Below, in pieces: positions 10,801 through 20,282 of a stretch of 41,305 nucleotides of DNA. The notes under the pieces were generated by a model. It saw nothing but the letters and a program-made list of their open reading frames with translations. It was not told where the DNA came from and searched no databases. The stretch's first letter is position 1; each line of letters starts with the position of its first letter. The DNA is from Cladosporium sp. IMV 00045 (taxonomy: Eukaryota; Ascomycota; Dothideomycetes; Cladosporiales; Cladosporiaceae). Location of the stretch: positions 25,212 to 66,516 of the forward strand of contig MSJI02000083.1 in the NCBI GenBank assembly GCA_001931905.2. Direction: 5' to 3'. The position numbers and the translations under genes are program-made.

Positions 10801-11094
10801 TTCAAGTGCCTGCACCTGAGTGCCGTGATCTGTGATATTGGAAAGCCTCACGTTTGCTGGCGTAGCTCCGATCTTGAATTGAGAGTTCCAGCCGTGCTCT
10901 TTCTTGTGGGCAAATTGTTGGATCTCGAAGATGTTGGGGTCAATCTCTTCAGTCTCGTTGAAGTATACAACCAGGCTGTCAGTATAGACGGATAGATTGT
11001 TCTAATCCAGAAACCCACAAGAGCATTCGGAGACCTCACGGCCGATCACCGCAGGCACGGCTGCGAGGACTGCAGCAAGGAGAAACGAGAACAT
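7839..11094 (-). pseudogene. Decayed ConA/GH16-like ectodomain - TM - acyltransferase-3 fusion
   Basis: The start at 11094 gives a signal peptide (MFSFLLAAVLAAVPAVIG). An ECSCGF motif and a ConA/GH16-like lectin-type ectodomain follow (QSSRKDLQYGSFEAAMRP, LMNGEWPATN, INTWSIGDKTYG). The expected E-x-D-x-x-E catalytic site is absent (QFDFMNSN). Next come a transmembrane helix (near 10070-10140), a Ser/Thr/Pro-rich linker and a multi-helix acyltransferase-3 domain (VDYLAGLTAVACIAVTIHHF). Introns are at 9260-9310, 8796-8917 and 8523-8578. Breaks: an in-frame TAG at 11002-11004 and a one-base loss near 10461-10472, where the frame moves from QFSWNE to AVAFNIAENTTR. A further frame change at 9400-9493 is either two more one-base losses or an unpredicted 79-nt intron (9429-9507, GTATTG...CAG). 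The original product would be about 980-1010 residues. The acyltransferase exons themselves remain open. Confidence 0.8.
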
Positions 11095-11811
11095 GCTGAA
11101 CGATAACGTGTAACAGAAAGGTTTCGACGATAACAGAGACAGAAACAAACGGATACTTAACAAATAGTTACGCCGAGATCGAGGCATCCGTTTTCGGAGG
11201 CCGTTGCTATGCAGGAAGACCCAACGAACCAGCACCGTGAGGTGAGATCAGCCGCAGCAGACATACGGCATGGTTCCGTGTTGATCAAGCAGAGTCTTAT
11301 CAGGGCACGGAACGATAGGCAAAGGTAGATGCGAGCCAGCCTTGCTAAAGACGGTGAAGAATGGCGATTATTGATGAACAACGAGCCGAGTCAGCGCAGA
11401 CCAGGCCTGTCGATCACAACCTTGTCGGACAGGTACGAGAGCTTACCGAGCAAGCGGCGTCTTCATCAGCTGGCTCGCAAAATAGTCTATCGCGATGCAA
11501 GTTATTTCCGGCATGTTCGTGTCTGTGAAGACGCCACGACGCATGTCGATATCTGTTTCAGATTGGCACCACGCTAGAAATCCTGCTCCGCGTGGCTTCG
11601 TGGCTGCAGATCCCGCGGCCGTTTCGTCAAGGTTGCTGGCGGACCACGGTAACGATCTACGGAATCGCTGCATGGCTCTGTCATGCGCGATTTGCCATGC
11701 GGCTGGACGACCGATAAGGTACGCTACCGAAGCGCTTGACTGTGTCACCTTGGAGGATAGCGGAGGAGTGTGAGGTTTTCAGTGAGGCATTCTCTAATAC
11801 AGCACAGAACG
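11095..11811. other. Intergenic between two same-strand acyltransferase pseudogenes
   Basis: About 720 bp that served as the promoter of the downstream (7.8-11.1 kb) gene. The short ORFs here have no recognisable content. Confidence 0.5.
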
Positions 11812-13240
11812 TTATGTCTTGTAAACTTCGATCAATGAATCATAGCTGGCTAGTTGACGAAGAAGCCACGCAAAGATCTGTTGAGCTGCCCACTGGCTTG
11901 GAGAGTCAATCACGCGGTAGTAGATCTCAGAAGAAACACCGACGGTCGCAATGGCTACTGCGAAGACAGCGAATTCCGCCAGCGGTGGTTCCACGCCGAC
12001 ATGCTCGTGCAAATGTAAGTAGAGCTTTATGCCCACGGTCCAAAAAACGATACTATGCGCGACGAATATGCCTGTATAGCTGTTAGTAAAGACTCCAGAA
12101 AACAGCTTCGCATGTAGCTCTTACTCAAAGATCGTTTGCCAATTAGGACCAGCGGCCTGTTTGAAAGACAACGCTTCACCAGCAAGCTCCTTTCGGTTAA
12201 TAGCAGAGTGCCAAAGATGACAAGAGCATTGTCCAGGCGTGGATATGCATCGGAAGAAGCGTAGTCTTCTAAGCTGTCTCCTCGGACAAGTGCAAAAACG
12301 GACGGAGGACGAGCTCTTTGTCGTAGTATTGTGGCAGCACGGCCCAAGCAAACTTCATCGCGAAACCCGCAATCATCATACTCGCAGCTACCAAGACATA
12401 GGGCATCTTCCACGTCCAGCTCTTACGTATCGCCAAGCCCTCATCGAATCGAGATCTCAACTGAGGAACCACAGAGTGGTCTGCCAGCACAAGTGTCGCT
12501 GCATTGTACCATCCCCATGAACATGCCCAGAATGAGCCTACTGCGAACATAGCAAGAGCGCCGAGTGCCAGCTCGGTCGACAATAAGGCAGTATGACCAT
12601 GAGGAAGTATGTCGTCCAAGATTGGCTGAAGATCAAGCTCAAACTCCATAGCGTATGGGTAGGCCAGAATGTGTTCGCAGCTAATGAGGAGTAATCACGA
12701 ACAGCCCAGAAGAGGTCGAAAATGGCATTCATTCCAACCAGTGCATTGCGTGGTATCTCTGGTGCAACAATTTTAGGATTCGGAAGTACGGTCTGGAAAT
12801 GCTCGATGTTTTGGGTGCCGATGCCACCAAATATACCAAAGGCGATGCCACAAGCCGGCGCGATTGCGAGTACCATCCGAAAGACTCGTCGAACAATGCT
12901 CCCAGAGAAGGCCGAGGGGACCGGGCTGTGCAAGAATCGCAGTGCAGTGGCGTAGCTGCTCAGTGTCGAAGAAGAAGCTGCAAATGAGCTGCTCGTCCCA
13001 GAATATCGGCGAAAAGACGATGCGAATGAGGGTTTGGTACTTCGGGCCGTCTGGGTCTTCCCATACGAGAGCGGGAACAAAGGTCTGGAAGAATACAGTG
13101 GCAATGCTGCAAAGAGCCAGGATGCCTCGAAGGCCGTACAAGTACGGCCGCTTCTCCTCGCTATTGTCGACATCCAGCTTAGGCGTTTCTGTGGGTGCAA
13201 TCATGGTCTTGGCTCGGTTGATAAGCGATGTAAGAGACAT
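11812..13240 (-). pseudogene. Decayed fungal acyltransferase-3 family protein
   Basis: This would be a membrane O-acyltransferase (acyltransferase-3 fold, about ten helices) that moves acyl groups onto carbohydrates or other exported molecules. The N-terminus is typical: RPYLYGLRGILAL, then WDEQLICSFFF. Later segments are equally typical: IGTQNIEHFQTVLP, NTFWPTHTLWSLSLIF, SWGWYNAATLVLADH, FVAHSIVFWTVGIKLY and EIYYRVIDSPSQW. A canonical intron lies at 12072-12124. Continuity needs three frame changes that no GT-AG intron of plausible length explains: near 12960-12980 (one base extra or two lost), near 12545 (one lost) and near 12270 (one lost). The intact length would be about 458 residues. 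It lies upstream of, and in the same direction as, the other acyltransferase pseudogene, and divergent from the glycosyltransferase. Confidence 0.8.
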
Positions 13241-14119
13241 CTTGACCTGATGGACAGTGATGAGCTCGGCGATTGAACAGAATGTGAGTGCGATGTCCTC
13301 GTCGCAGCCTCATGCTCTCAAGAAGCTGTATATGCGTCTTTTCCATCCAGCATGCACCAAATCCCGCCGATATCGCCATGCTTACGATCTGCGCGGACAC
13401 TGCGCATCAGGTCACCCGTTATCACGAAAGCCTCAAGTGGTGTTGTCATGGCTTCAGGCCGGGTAAAGATAGAATCGTCAGCTGTTGTGGGCCTCCGAGA
13501 CATGCATGGCGTAAACAGGCGAATAGAAACGGTAGAAGGAGGTTCTTGCGGTCGTGAAACAGCATCTACCAGTGGAACGAAGTAAGAATCGAGTGCAAGG
13601 TTTGCCCAAGCCAGGCGAAGGCGAGGTTGTCGTGCCGTGGGGAGATCCCAGAACCGTGGGAATTCTCCCGCATGGCTTCCAGGCCACGAAAACCTTCATG
13701 CAACCCGCCACGTCGGCACGATTCTTGGTTCTTGAACATCATGTCTTCACACTCATGTTCTCCACTTCGAAAACAGGGTTAAATGTTGGCGTAGACTCAT
13801 TGCCCATTGCAGCAGTTCTTAACGCGTCTATGCTTTCGCAAGCCGCAAAGCAGCGCACAGCCGCATGGGAGCTTGCTTGAGATCTCGCGATCACAACATG
13901 AAGTCCCTACCACAGCGTGTTCATCATGATTATCTTGCATGTATTGCGCGACTCGTACTAGTACGAGAGTGCTATCAAAGCCGCCCATGTGCGTAGGGAA
14001 GGACATGGCTCAGCAATATATCTGTAGCGTGCGAGTACGCACTTCTTGCGGAAGCCAGCAGACAGTCAGTTTCGTCGGCATCACGTTCTTTACTATTACA
14101 CTCGTTCCTTTGAGGCAGC
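13241..14119. other. Divergent intergenic region (acyltransferase / glycosyltransferase)
   Basis: About 880 bp that would act as a bidirectional promoter for the acyltransferase (-) and the glycosyltransferase (+). I see no TATA box or repeat I would defend, and no supported gene. Confidence 0.5.
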
Positions 14120-15798
14120 ATGTTGCCTTCTCACAGACTCGGCCTCCCTCGTGCCGCTCACACCGTGCCGTCGGACACTCCTTTTCCTGCTGCATTCGTT
14201 GACTTCCCCTCCTTTAGTAGAACCAGCTTCACCAACGGAAAACCAGAGACTTCTATAGTCAGGAAGATCTTGAAGAAGGTCAACGATGCATTGTTTGCAT
14301 TCTCAGACTGGCTCATGGGCTGGACCCCGTGCTGCCTTGTCATCTCTTATTTCATCGTTTGCACTGCCATTTTCGTGATGTGCTCGACCCAAGCCATCAC
14401 TGTCTTTTACTACTTCTACATGGTAGCCAATCTCCACATCGCCATCGTGGCTCTCATCGAATCCTTCTTGGGAATGTCGCCTGTCAGACAAGCGCAAGCT
14501 GCCGCTGAGAAGGCACAGCAAAGCAACTTCCCAACCATCTCTGAGGACGCTCTACCGACCATGAACATGGTTATGGTGGCGTATCTGCCGAATGAAAAGA
14601 ACATCGTCGTTGGCCAAATCATGTTTGCTCTTGAAGAGCTAGTATACCCAAAGGATAAACTTCGAATCAGTAAGCCGACCCGATCCCAACTCACTCGAGT
14701 AGACCTGATAACCGCCGTCAGCTCTCGTTTACAACACACCTAAGCCCATCGAGCGCATCGAGACGCAACTTCACGACCTAGCAGCTGAATACGAACAACT
14801 CACCGTCATCAAAGTCCCCAACTCAACCTCCAAAGCTGATAATCTCAATCACTTCTTCTCGATCAACACCCACGAAACAGATTACACCGGCATCTTCGAC
14901 ACCGACCATTGCCCGCACCCTCACAACGTCCGCTGGACAGCCGAGCGCTTCCTCAAAGAACAGCCTGACATCGTACAAGGCCGATGCGTGGTCTACAACA
15001 CCAACGAGTCGTTCCTAGCGCGCATGATCGCTGTTGAGTTCGACAAAATCTACGCCATTGCCCATTCAGGCCGTAGCCGCTTGTTCGGGTCCGGCTTGTT
15101 CTGTGGCAGCAATGGCTGGTGGCGTTCGGATGTCATTCGCAACTTGAAGATGGACGGAGACATGCTCACCGAAGACATCGACTCTGCATTGCGAGCGTAC
15201 GGCAGCGGGAGGAAGGCCGTTCATGACCTGAACGTCATCTCGTACGAGATGGCACCTAACACGTTCGCGGCATTTTGGAAGCAGAGAATGCGCTGGACGC
15301 AGGGTAAGTCATCCCATCTGACGGTTGAAACCTCATCGCTAACGACAATCACATCCAGGCTGGACCCAAGCCTCCATCCGCCACCTCCCACTCCTCTGGA
15401 CGAACCCGCCCAACGGCAAGCGCAGCGGCACAGAGCGTACAGGCATTTTCTCCCTCCTCATCACCCGCGAGTTGAGCTTCTACCTCGTGTCGCAACACAC
15501 CTGCCTGCTACTCTCTTTCATCATCACCAACTTCCCTCGCAACGGGTCCGAGCTTGCAGACTTGGTCTTCTTCCAGTACCCCATGGCGGAGTGGTTTCTG
15601 TTCACGACGCTGGGCGCGTTGGTGGTCACCATTTACTTTTGCAACAAGGTCAGGAGCGAGTTCACGAGGAAGAGGGATATGTGCTGGTTCGCGGTGTTGT
15701 ATGTCCCGTATTTGATCTTGCAGAGTGTCATGGGATTGTACGGGCATGCGAGAGAGTTGGTTAAGTATTCTTCTTGGAACCCTACGGCGAGGGGATGA
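14120..15798 (+). CDS. Family 2 glycosyltransferase (Cps1/BcsA-like polysaccharide synthase)
   Basis: A membrane processive-type glycosyltransferase that would polymerise or transfer sugars from UDP-sugars for cell-surface or extracellular polysaccharide. Exons 14120-14669, 14722-15303 and 15359-15798 join in frame to 523 residues. Both introns (52 and 55 nt) are canonical. N-terminal transmembrane helices lie around 68-115. The catalytic core has FDTDH (D243, D245) and TED (333-335), followed by Q371-RM-R374-W375, the Q-x-x-RW motif. Further helices lie around 405-435, 450-475 and 483-503. It resembles the fungal Cps1/GT2 group, some members of which matter for hyphal surface growth. Which polymer it makes cannot be read from sequence. 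The intact frame contrasts with its two broken acyltransferase neighbours. Confidence 0.9.
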
Positions 15799-16212
15799 GT
15801 TGGCCTTGCGATTATGCTGGCGTAGCTTAGAACATCTTTTGTCTTTCTCTTGTTGAAAAGTGCCATGTTTTTGAGACTGAGACCAGCCGATGTAGTTTGT
15901 AAACAAGCATCTCACAACAGGTTGGATTGCTTTCATGTTTTCATTCTTTGACACCCGCGCAAAGGAATGGTTGGGTACATCGATACCTGCCTCGAAGGTG
16001 CCGGAGGTAGGAGTCTTGCCTGTCATCGGTCTCTTGAACCATGAGGAATGGGGTTGGTGACCCTTCGGGATATTCTCGGAGCGAGCTTCGCCCGGAGGTC
16101 GAGCGTTCGAATCCCAGTTGGTGACAGCCTGATAGACCATTTAAACCACACCAAAACCACCAGAACACATCTCCTACATTGTTTGGTATGTTCTGTATTG
16201 GAAAAAAATGAC
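15799..16212. other. Shared 3' flank of the glycosyltransferase and U6 genes
   Basis: The glycosyltransferase (+) and U6 (-) converge here. The only recognisable element is the B-box-like sequence at 16103-16113. Confidence 0.6.
16103..16113 (-). promoter_or_regulatory. Extragenic B-box-like element downstream of U6
   Basis: The minus strand reads GATTCGAACGC, and the plus strand across the same core reads CGTTCGAATCC, a 10 of 11 match to the TFIIIC B-box consensus GGTTCGANTCC. It lies about 100 bp beyond the U6 terminator and about 250 bp from the internal A-box. In budding yeast the U6 gene likewise depends on a B-box downstream of its terminator. The flanks do not form a T-stem (three of five pairs mismatched), so it is not part of a tRNA. 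The better match is in reverse orientation to U6, which lowers confidence. Confidence 0.55.
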
Positions 16213-16222
16213 AAAAAAAAAA
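16213..16222 (-). terminator. U6 Pol III terminator (T10)
   Basis: Ten consecutive T residues on the minus strand end the U6 gene. They supply the 3' oligo-U tail bound by the Lsm2-8 ring. Confidence 0.85.
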
Positions 16223-16334
16223 CTTTGTAGCTCACTTTGGTTACATGTGTCATCCTTAGTGCAGGGGCCATGCTAATCTTCTCTGTATTGTTCTGCAGAA
16301 GTTGGTTAGCGTGAAGTCCTGAGCAAGCGCGCTG

Positions 16335-16345
16335 CCACTGGGCTA
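16335..16345 (-). promoter_or_regulatory. A-box consensus inside the U6 intron
   Basis: The minus strand reads TAGCCCAGTGG, a full match to the TFIIIC A-box consensus TRGCNNAGYGG, inside the intron just after the donor. Fission yeast U6 carries a B-box inside its intron, so intronic Pol III elements have precedent. It could act with or instead of the conventional A-box at 16353-16363. Confidence 0.5.
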
Positions 16346-16352
16346 ACTTACT

Positions 16353-16363
16353 CAAATTGACCA
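16353..16363 (-). promoter_or_regulatory. Conventional internal A-box of U6
   Basis: The minus strand reads TGGTCAATTTG at about +18 to +28. This is the same conserved U6 segment, at nearly the same position, that serves as the A-box in budding yeast U6. Confidence 0.6.
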
Positions 16364-16401
16364 AATGTCCCGAAGGACACAGGTCCCTTTTTGCTACGCT
16401 C

Positions 16402-16407
16402 TATATA
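16402..16407 (-). promoter_or_regulatory. TATA box of U6
   Basis: TATATA lies 22-27 bp upstream of the inferred U6 start at 16380, the spacing expected for TFIIIB placement on a fungal U6 gene. Confidence 0.75.
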
Positions 16408-17297
16408 CGCTCACCTCATTCGCGCTTCTCGCTCGCACTCGCGAAATTAATCGCAGTCGCTTGCACAAGTCTTGCTGTTGCATGCCGTACCATCGTCCCC
16501 AGATGTATTCCATGCTCTTGTGACCTCTTTTCCGACGAGCGCATAAGACATACTGCAACTCCTGCAGTCACTCAAGCAACTGCGATGGTGATTGAGATCG
16601 AATGCGACACTCATCCTGCAGCAATGCGCTCCTCGCAGAACAATACAGAGAAAAGGAGCATAGCACCTGCACAACAAAGACAGATTTTCGCGCAAGATCG
16701 CAAGGCACAGCGATCATTCATATGCAGAATGACTGCTCTTTCTCGCTGTCTCCCACATGATGTCAAAGGTGAGAAGTTCACGAGGTGGGCAGTATTGGAG
16801 GGGTATTTTGAGGGATGTGAGTGGGGTGTGGGTGATTTTCGAATGTGGGTCCAGCAGTGATGGCCTACTTTACCCGAAGGTACGGAGGCATTGAGGTTGA
16901 GTACAGAGTGCAAGGAACGACCGAGAGCTATTGACCAAGGAGTCCAGAGATATGTGTACTTGACTTCCTGTCTCGCAATTCTCGAAGTTGATGTTATACC
17001 GACTACAGTTTTTGGAGACGATGATATTCGCGGGTACATGCCCTATAGATCCTGGCAGAGAAGACACTTAAACGCAGAGGCAAACCTGCAAGCGCGCAGC
17101 ACGATTGAACTTCACCAAAGTCGCCTTCACAGGCCACCTCTGTTTCTGTTGCATGGCGCAATTTGTTAGATGCCCGGACACCGGTCGTACACTTAGATCA
17201 CGGTTGATGTGATATCTACAGTTCAAAATACATATCAACGGAACCCGACTGAAACACTCCATGTTGTATCGATTGCGACCGGCCATCAAGAACGCAA
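16408..17297. other. Intergenic upstream of U6, 3' of the DUF2235 gene
   Basis: About 890 bp without a supported gene, repeat or RNA. The ORF at 16357-16860 begins inside the U6 gene and has no recognisable content. Confidence 0.6.
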
Positions 17298-19420
17298 CTA
17301 CGTCGTCTTCCTCACAGCTCTCACCACTGATTCACCAATTGGATCGCCTCTTTCTCTCACTACACGCCATTTACCAATACCCGCACTCTCCGGCGCATGT
17401 CGCACACCTCTCCCACCACCTCCAACAATCAAATTACCAGGCCGATACTTCGGGTCCGCCTTCATCCGCTGAATGACCGAACTATGAACCTGCGCATCAT
17501 CCGGCATATCTCTCGTCTCACCCCTCGGCAACGGCCACGAGATGGGCTTCCACGTCCCATCGCTCTGCAAATCCATGCGTCTGAACGGCAAATGCTCCAT
17601 GATCAGCCACGGCACAACGGACGTCCAGGGCAAGCCGCCGCTGAAAGTCAGCGAGTCGTGCAGGCGCGTCTGCGTCGCCAGGTGCTCGATGTCCGACATC
17701 GACACCGTGCCGTCCAAGTCCACACCTTTGCCGTCAACTCGGTAAGTCTCGTCGCTACCAAGCCCCGTTTCGCCTGCGTGGTACTGCGCTCGCGCCATCT
17801 TCGCTTCGTCCAGCGGCATGCCTGCCCGCTTGGCTTCGCGCAGCATCCAGATGAGGGGCAAGTCACTCGCAGGTCGGGTCTCGTCGTCAAGCAACCACCA
17901 TCCGCCTCCAATGTCTGCGTGCTCGCCGGCGAACCAGACCTCAGAAATGTCTTGCTCGTCTTCGTGGCGGATCTGGGGCTGCTCGTAGCCATCGAGGCGT
18001 TCGCGGGCTGGCGCTGCGGATTCGAAGGAGGATCGGGAACCTGCTGAACTTGTCGGCCGGCCGTGTCGGTGATGCTGTGGCTTTTTGGGCCGGAACCGTG
18101 CTTGTGAAGAATCGTTCCGTCGCGGGCTCGGGCGCTGGGTCAGCTCTTTCTCGTCTTCTCCTTCGGCTTTGTTTCGTAACTTGTCGAGATGCAGCCATTG
18201 CATGTATTCGTCCAAATGGTTATGTCTGGGATGCTTGGGCGGCGTTTGGGAGAGTAAGTCTTGCCTGAATTTCGCCCTTCGCTCGTCGATAGCTACCGCG
18301 TGGCGAATCACATCAGCAGACATCTTCGCGGTATACGGGAAGCGCGATCGTTTCATCCAAGCAGCTTCAAATTGAGGCACTGAGTTGACGCAGTCGAACA
18401 AACCAACGAAACGAATCGAGTCGATGGGTCGTGAGAACGTCTCTCGAAACCGCTCCATGTACTTGAAGGTGTCGTGTTTGAGTTTCTTCTCTTTCTCTGA
18501 GCCTTCGGTTCGCATTTGCCAGCGGGAGAACGTCTTCCACGCGAAGCGCAGCATTTCTTCGTTGCCTGTGCTTAGCAGGCCAATGTAGTCGAGCTTGATG
18601 TTGTTAGTGACAATCTTGCCGCAGACATTGGCTGACTTACCATTTGCGCGAGGAAGCGAGCGGTATACGCCCCTCTGCTGAATCCTGTATATCTATGTCA
18701 ACATTCCCCTCCAACGCCAGGGCACAGTGATATCCATTCGTATCCGCAAATCGCGAGGTAAATCGACAACATTTCAGTGGAGAATGCAACACATACTAAG
18801 AACATGTCAGCCGATACCACCATAAGTATCATGATCATAAGAAGAGAACAAACCCACCCGAAAAAGTAAATATCATCTCCAGCAGAATAATACCTCATCA
18901 AAAACTTATACCCGGCCATAACATGCTCCCCAAAACTAGTCCCAACCGCCTGGTCCTTCGCCTTCTTATACCAAGACTTGATGCGGCCGACACGCGACTT
19001 CTTCGAGAGCGAGCTCGATTCCACGTAAGTCCCAATGCCCGGCTGGTAGTAGCGGAAAACGTGCGGGTCCTCTTTGTCGAGCATGCTGTAGATTTTCAAG
19101 ATGTTGCTGTCCCCGGCCGAGCCCTGGAATTTATTCCCCGTGCCGTCGAAGCACAGGATGAGAGATTTCTTCGTCACGAAAACTTCCTCGTGCGTGTGGC
19201 CGTTTTGGTTAGAGGGAATGTAATTGTGGTGGTGATGTTGCTGCGCGTTGTGGTCCCGCGTTCGACGATATCCGCCATTCGCCTGCCCACCTCCCGGTGG
19301 TGCTTGACGCCTGTACACGCGTGGGCGCGAGTATGAGCGCCGTCCGCCATCGTGGCGATCGACTGATAAACTGTCGAGGTCGCGCAGCAAACCGCGCGGC
19401 CAGCGTTGTTCGGCGTCCAT
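17298..19420 (-). CDS. DUF2235 alpha/beta hydrolase (Tle1-like)
   Basis: Member of the DUF2235 family of serine alpha/beta hydrolases, related to bacterial Tle1 phospholipase effectors. Fungal members are uncharacterised. Exon 1 (19420-about 18858) has a Gly/His/Gln-rich lead, then the family motif LILCFDGTGNKF and YQPGIGTYV. Exon 2 (18684-18641) encodes GFSRGAYTARFLAQM with the nucleophile G-x-S-x-G. Exon 3 (18593-17298) carries FVGLFDCVNSV, the acid/histidine region VWFAGEHADIGGGW and a Pro/Arg-rich insert. The second intron (18594-18640, 47 nt) is canonical. The first (about 18685-18857) has GT and AG ends but leaves the nucleophile exon one base out of frame by my reading. The start at 19420 has a good context (ACAATGG), and an in-frame ATG also exists at 19489. 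Confidence 0.8.
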
Positions 19421-20282
19421 TGTGGCTGCGAGCAGGTGTTTTATGCGTCCGTTGTTCAAATCTGCGTAGGTGTAACAGTCGCTTCGCATTTGCTAAGTAA
19501 CTAGTAGCGATTCAGACGACAATTTTGGTTTATTAGACCAAGAAATGCACGGGTGTCGACGTCGTCTGAGGGCCGTTGGATGGTCTGTTCATGGTTATTT
19601 CGTTTGGTGGGCTCGCAAGGGTGGTTTGCTGCGAAGAATCGCAGCATGCAATCGTCCGGGAAAGGTTGCTAAAGGATCGTGACGAATGCAGGGCCATTAG
19701 TACTTTGCTCTCGAGAAAAGGTACCTGGCCATCGTAGGTGGCGGGAGCTGGCTGGGATCGACTTCGGTGTCTCGGGCCGTACAACGCCTCTGGTCACACG
19801 GCGTCTTTGATTGATGGAGTTTCAAAGCGCGAACTTTACAATGCACATCGAAAGGAATCCTCGCTGCTTGTTCGCGCCAACAACAGAGCTTAACGGAGTC
19901 GAAGTAGCGAGATCAAGCTGCGATCCATGTTTGCTATAATTATCCCTGCTATAAAATACGGCGCTAATGCGAAACATACGGAACAGCAAGCAAAAAAGGT
20001 GACACAGCAGTCAATCTCAGCAAAAAGAGTGTATTATTGCGAAAATCCGTATAGAGTACTCGTGAAAAGCAAAAACGCATTGCCTGCCCCATTGATCCCA
20101 GTCCGTGTGGTATAAGAAAACACGCAATTGAACGCCAGCTTTGCCGTGCAGCCCGACCATCTTTGTTGAAAGTCATAACCTATTCCAAGTCCCAGCCCAA
20201 GCCGAATCCGACGAACACTTCATTTCATAGAAAGCGTTGCAGCATGACCCATGACGTCGTCCCCTATTGATTTACTCCCATG
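19421..20282. other. Intergenic, nothing recognised
   Basis: About 860 bp between the start of the DUF2235 gene and the 3' end of the KEN-box protein gene. I see no gene, repeat or motif I would defend. Confidence 0.6.

Larger units (their letters stand above)
16213..16380 (-). ncRNA. U6 spliceosomal snRNA with a 59-nt mRNA-type intron
   Basis: U6 is the catalytic core RNA of the spliceosome. The minus strand starts with the 5' hairpin TGTCC-TTCG-GGACA, then TTTGGTCAATTTGA. The conserved body resumes as AACAATACAGAGAAGATTAG, followed by the invariant CATGGCCCCTGCA and AAGGATGACAC, and ends in T10. A 59-nt insert (16293-16351) separates TTTGA from AACAATACAGAG. It has a perfect donor GTAAGT, branch site GCTAAC (A at 16306) and acceptor CTGCAG. 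Removing it restores the usual fungal sequence exactly, about 29 + 75 nt mature. It sits a few bases 5' of the ACAGAG box that pairs with 5' splice sites. The start is set at the G of the hairpin and could be a base or two off. U6 introns are known in fission yeast and other fungi. Confidence 0.96.

Noticed and set aside
11000..11070. 38-nt intron removing the TAG at 11002
   Set aside because: Too short, no branch site, and it would delete the cysteine motif ECSCGF.
12265..12590. Short introns to explain frame changes in the second acyltransferase
   Set aside because: Candidates are 40-41 nt with non-consensus donors (GTCGAC, GTCCTC), and one removes a conserved helix. Indels are simpler.
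16047..16132. tRNA-like stretch on the plus strand (GTTCGAATCCC and translated 'GIRTLDL')
   Set aside because: Only the T-loop/B-box matches. The T-stem has three mismatches of five, there is no acceptor stem and no A-box. Better explained as the extragenic B-box of the neighbouring U6 gene.
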